A DNA stretch of 64,000 nucleotides from CAVYWD01 sp963772225 (lineage in GTDB: Bacteria; Myxococcota; Myxococcia; Myxococcales; UBA5297), in assembly GCA_963772225.1 (NCBI GenBank), contig CAVYWD010000011.1:372001-436000 (forward strand), given 5' to 3'. A program made the translations under genes and the position numbers. Shown here piece after piece: positions 61,822 to 64,000 of the stretch. Under the pieces are notes generated by a model. The model saw nothing but the letters and a program-made list of their open reading frames with translations, ran no database searches and was not told the DNA's origin. Position 1 is the stretch's first letter; every line of letters begins with the position of its first letter.

Positions 61822-63702
61822 ATGGCTGAAACCTCACCTTCAACGTCCTCGCCGGGGGCAGTCTCGCGTCCCACGCTCGGGCTGACCGGCCTCACGATCA
61901 ACGCGATGGCCCTCATCGCGCCGGGCGCTTTTCTTTGGTTGACCTTTCAAATGCAGTCGCTGTACGGCGCCCCGATGGCCGGCTCGTCGATGTGGTTCGG
62001 GATTCTGGCGGCGCTCGTCTTGTGCTTTGCGACGGCCATCAGCTATGCCGAGCTCTCGAAGCTCTACCCGGGCGCAGGCTCCTCGTACTTCTTCGCGGAG
62101 CAGGCGTTTCTGGGCAAGACCAAGGCGTATCGATTTGCCCGCATCGCCAAGTTCGTCACCGGCTGGGCCAGCCACCTCTACTACTGGGTCTACCCGGGGT
62201 GCATGGTCGGCGTCACGGCCATCCTGGCGGGATACCTGGCGAGCCAGTTCTGGCCCAACACGTTCAGCGGCACTTATAACAGCCCGCTGTTCATGATCCT
62301 CTTCTGCATCGTCTTCGCCCTCGGCGTCGCGTACATCGCCTTCCGCGGAGTGACCGGCACGACGGGCGTCAACGTCGCCATCAACGTCATCCAGATCTCG
62401 GCGCTGCTGGTCTTCTCGGTCATCGCCATCTCCTATCGGTACAGCCATCCGGAAGGCTCGAAGGGCCTCCACCTCGTCAACGGCATTCCGGTCGACTACG
62501 TCGTGGCCCAGGAGCCGGTCGTCGAGGACGGCAAACCCAAGGTCGACGCCAGCGGCGCCCCGGTCCTCCAGAACAAGCTGGACGCCGACGGCAACCCGGT
62601 CCCGGAGATGAAAGACGGCAAGCCTTTGCCCTTCACGCTGAGCTACGCGGCCGACCAGGCGGTCGCCATGGAGCCGATGGACGCAGATCACCCCAAGGAG
62701 CTGACGCCGCACTTCAAATTCCACGCGACCGGCTCGTCGGTGCCCTCGCCCCACGGCTTCTCGTTCATGATCATCCAGGCTTGCATCGCCATCCTCATCC
62801 TGGTCGGCTTCGAGTCGGTCACGTCGATGGGCGAGGAGGCGAAGAACGCCAAGCGCGACATTCCGCGCGCGGTGCTGCTCTCGCTCGCCATTCAGGGCGC
62901 CGTCTGCTACCTCATCGAGTATTTTGCCGCGAATTACTTCCTGAACCAGGGCTACAGCATGGCGGACGCGGGCGCCTCGGGCGCGCCGCTCGGCGACATG
63001 ATGGTGCTCGCCGGCACCTGGCTCTTCGGCAGCTACGCTGCGGGCCGCACCTTCATGCTCGTGCAGGCGTTCACCGTCTTCCTCGCCCTCATCGGCACCA
63101 CGCTCTCCTGCCTTTCCACCGGCGCCCGCGTGACCTACGCGATGGGCCGCGACGAGGAAGTGCCCGAGCACTTCGGCCTGCTCCACGGCAAGCGGCTGAC
63201 GCCCCACCGCGCCATCTGGACGCTGGCCGTGCTCTCCGCGATCATCGGCATCATCTCTTGCTTCATCTACCTGGGCGGCACGACGCCGGCAGTCCTCGAG
63301 CCCAAATACCAGAACCTCTGGTACAGCTTCGGCATCTTCAAGCCCGAGACGTACGCCAAGCTCCCCAACACGCTGGTCGTCGTGACGCTCATTTCGAACT
63401 TCGGGACGTTCCTGCTCTACATGCTCACCTGCATCGTGGCCATCGTGGCGTTCCGCGAGCACAAGTCGTTCAGCGGCTTCAAGCACTTCGTCGTGCCGCT
63501 CTTCGGCCTCGTGGCCAATCTCCTTTGCATGCTCTTCTACCTGGTCGGCCCGTTCACCGTGTCCGGGATGAGCATCAAGGAGCCGTACATCGCGCTCGCG
63601 GTCTGCTTCGCCTGGGGCCTCTACGGCGCGGTGTACTTCGTCGGCGCGAGCAAGAAGAAGGCAAAGCCCGTGTTCGTCGAGAAGCCGGCGGTCACGGCCT
63701 AG
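61822..63702 (+). CDS. APC-family amino acid permease with long extramembrane insert
   Basis: A 626-residue permease. About 12 helices have APC superfamily markers: LGLTGLTINAMALIAPGAF, SYAELSKLYPGAGSSYFFAE (helix 2 region) and LVGFESVTSMGEEAKNAKRD (the FE-x4-x-EE-x2-N-P/A loop). Between helices 6 and 7, about 95 residues form a polar insert (IPVDYVVAQEPVVEDGKPKV, QNKLDADGNPVPEMKDGKPL) not normal for the family. Amino acid or amine import is likely; the substrate is unknown. The start at 61822 follows GGAG at 10 bases. It is convergent with amtB, with a 10-bp hairpin between them. Confidence 0.85.
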   Translation: MAETSPSTSSPGAVSRPTLGLTGLTINAMALIAPGAFLWLTFQMQSLYGAPMAGSSMWFGILAALVLCFATAISYAELSKLYPGAGSSYFFAEQAFLGKTKAYRFARIAKFVTGWASHLYYWVYPGCMVGVTAILAGYLASQFWPNTFSGTYNSPLFMILFCIVFALGVAYIAFRGVTGTTGVNVAINVIQISALLVFSVIAISYRYSHPEGSKGLHLVNGIPVDYVVAQEPVVEDGKPKVDASGAPVLQNKLDADGNPVPEMKDGKPLPFTLSYAADQAVAMEPMDADHPKELTPHFKFHATGSSVPSPHGFSFMIIQACIAILILVGFESVTSMGEEAKNAKRDIPRAVLLSLAIQGAVCYLIEYFAANYFLNQGYSMADAGASGAPLGDMMVLAGTWLFGSYAAGRTFMLVQAFTVFLALIGTTLSCLSTGARVTYAMGRDEEVPEHFGLLHGKRLTPHRAIWTLAVLSAIIGIISCFIYLGGTTPAVLEPKYQNLWYSFGIFKPETYAKLPNTLVVVTLISNFGTFLLYMLTCIVAIVAFREHKSFSGFKHFVVPLFGLVANLLCMLFYLVGPFTVSGMSIKEPYIALAVCFAWGLYGAVYFVGASKKKAKPVFVEKPAVTA

Positions 63703-63726
63703 GGCGAATTTTCAACCGGTCATCGT

Positions 63727-63760
63727 GGCGCGACCCGGGCTCTATTGCCGGGGTCGCGCC
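63727..63760. terminator. bidirectional hairpin between convergent genes
   Basis: GGCGCGACCC and GGGTCGCGCC form a perfect 10-bp stem with a 14-base loop, between the permease stop and the amtB stop. There is no T run. It may stop transcription from either side or protect both mRNA ends. Confidence 0.5.
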
Positions 63761-63769
63761 TCACCGACT

Positions 63770-64000
63770 TCAGCCGCGCGGATAGGCGTCCGTCCCCATC
63801 TCGAGCGAGTCGAGCCCCGCCTGCTCCACTTCCGCCGGCACGCGATTTCCAAGCACCCTCTCCATCAGCTTGAAGAACCCGAAGGACGCCCCGAAGACGA
63901 AGCCGACGTTGACCGCGACGCCGATGAGCTGGGCGACGAGCTGGCCGCCGTCGCCGAAGAACAGGCCCCGGACCGGCCCGGACACGCCGTTCCAGCCAGC
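63770..64000 (-). CDS. amtB: ammonium transporter AmtB (C-terminal part only)
   Basis: The frame is open from the window edge. The 77 residues read GWNGVSGPVRGLFFGDGGQL, VAQLIGVAVNVGFVFGASFG and FFKLMERVLGNRVPAEVEQA, ending LEMGTDAYPRG. This is the last membrane helix and cytoplasmic tail of Amt/MEP ammonium channels, where GLD-x-x-EMG-x-DAYP is a conserved ending. The upstream bulk lies beyond the window. A glnK gene is commonly adjacent but would also lie outside. Confidence 0.9.
   Translation of the reverse strand, partial: AGWNGVSGPVRGLFFGDGGQLVAQLIGVAVNVGFVFGASFGFFKLMERVLGNRVPAEVEQAGLDSLEMGTDAYPRG

Overview
The window is a GC-rich (about 70%) bacterial chromosome segment. It most likely comes from a myxobacterium or relative (Myxococcota/Deltaproteobacteria). 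The evidence is Ser/Thr protein kinases next to a PP2C phosphatase, an NtrC/NtrY-style regulator and kinase, cysteine-rich and LEA14-like lipoproteins, a secreted sedolisin with a MYXO-CTERM-like tail, and an sce7726-family protein (family named from Sorangium). No rRNA, tRNA or CRISPR array was found by eye.

Layout. 0-6.3 kb: partial Old Yellow Enzyme, PAP2 phosphatase, DUF1385 membrane protein, ribosomal L31, AI-2E-type permease, methyltransferase, and a membrane protein with a CxxC/CxxC tail. 6.6-18.6 kb: purine permease, tryptophanase, Kup potassium transporter, Ser/Thr kinase, NAD-dependent DNA ligase, acylphosphatase, a methyltransferase with one frameshift, and a divergent MocR regulator with a 22-bp inverted repeat between the two. 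18.7-26.8 kb: a membrane/HEAT-repeat protein, then an accessory region. The accessory region holds decayed hipBA, 5-prime stubs of type I restriction genes hsdR and hsdM, and, between the stubs, a lower-GC islet with higB, higA fused to an ImmA-like peptidase, a beta-family protein and a convergent sce7726-family protein.

27-38.6 kb: aspartase (one frameshift), a secreted Ala/Lys-rich protein with a strong terminator, thioesterase, prepilin peptidase, a 160-bp tandem duplication, a galT-like gene, a pseudokinase-PP2C / Ser/Thr kinase / lipoprotein cluster, and a membrane-anchored subtilase. 38.7-48.4 kb: a HEAT-type gene and an HD-domain gene that share an N-terminal module and were probably once adjacent. 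Secreted enzymes have been added beside them: a lipoprotein hydrolase before the HEAT gene and a sedolisin between the two. Each insertion is bounded by direct copies of local sequence (repeat pairs A and B), with gene scraps nearby.

48.4-64 kb is mainly cell envelope: a charged secreted protein, an NtrY-like kinase, a Rieske protein, a translationally coupled run (PBP1A, FG-GAP protein, solute-binding protein), an NtrC-type regulator, a Pal/OmpA lipoprotein with Cys-rich repeats (one frameshift), a lipoprotein amidase, an APC permease with a long extramembrane insert, and the end of amtB.

Four otherwise complete genes each need exactly one base added or removed to read through. This looks like either residual assembly indels or very recent mutation. 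The hip/hsd lesions are multiple and look like true decay.
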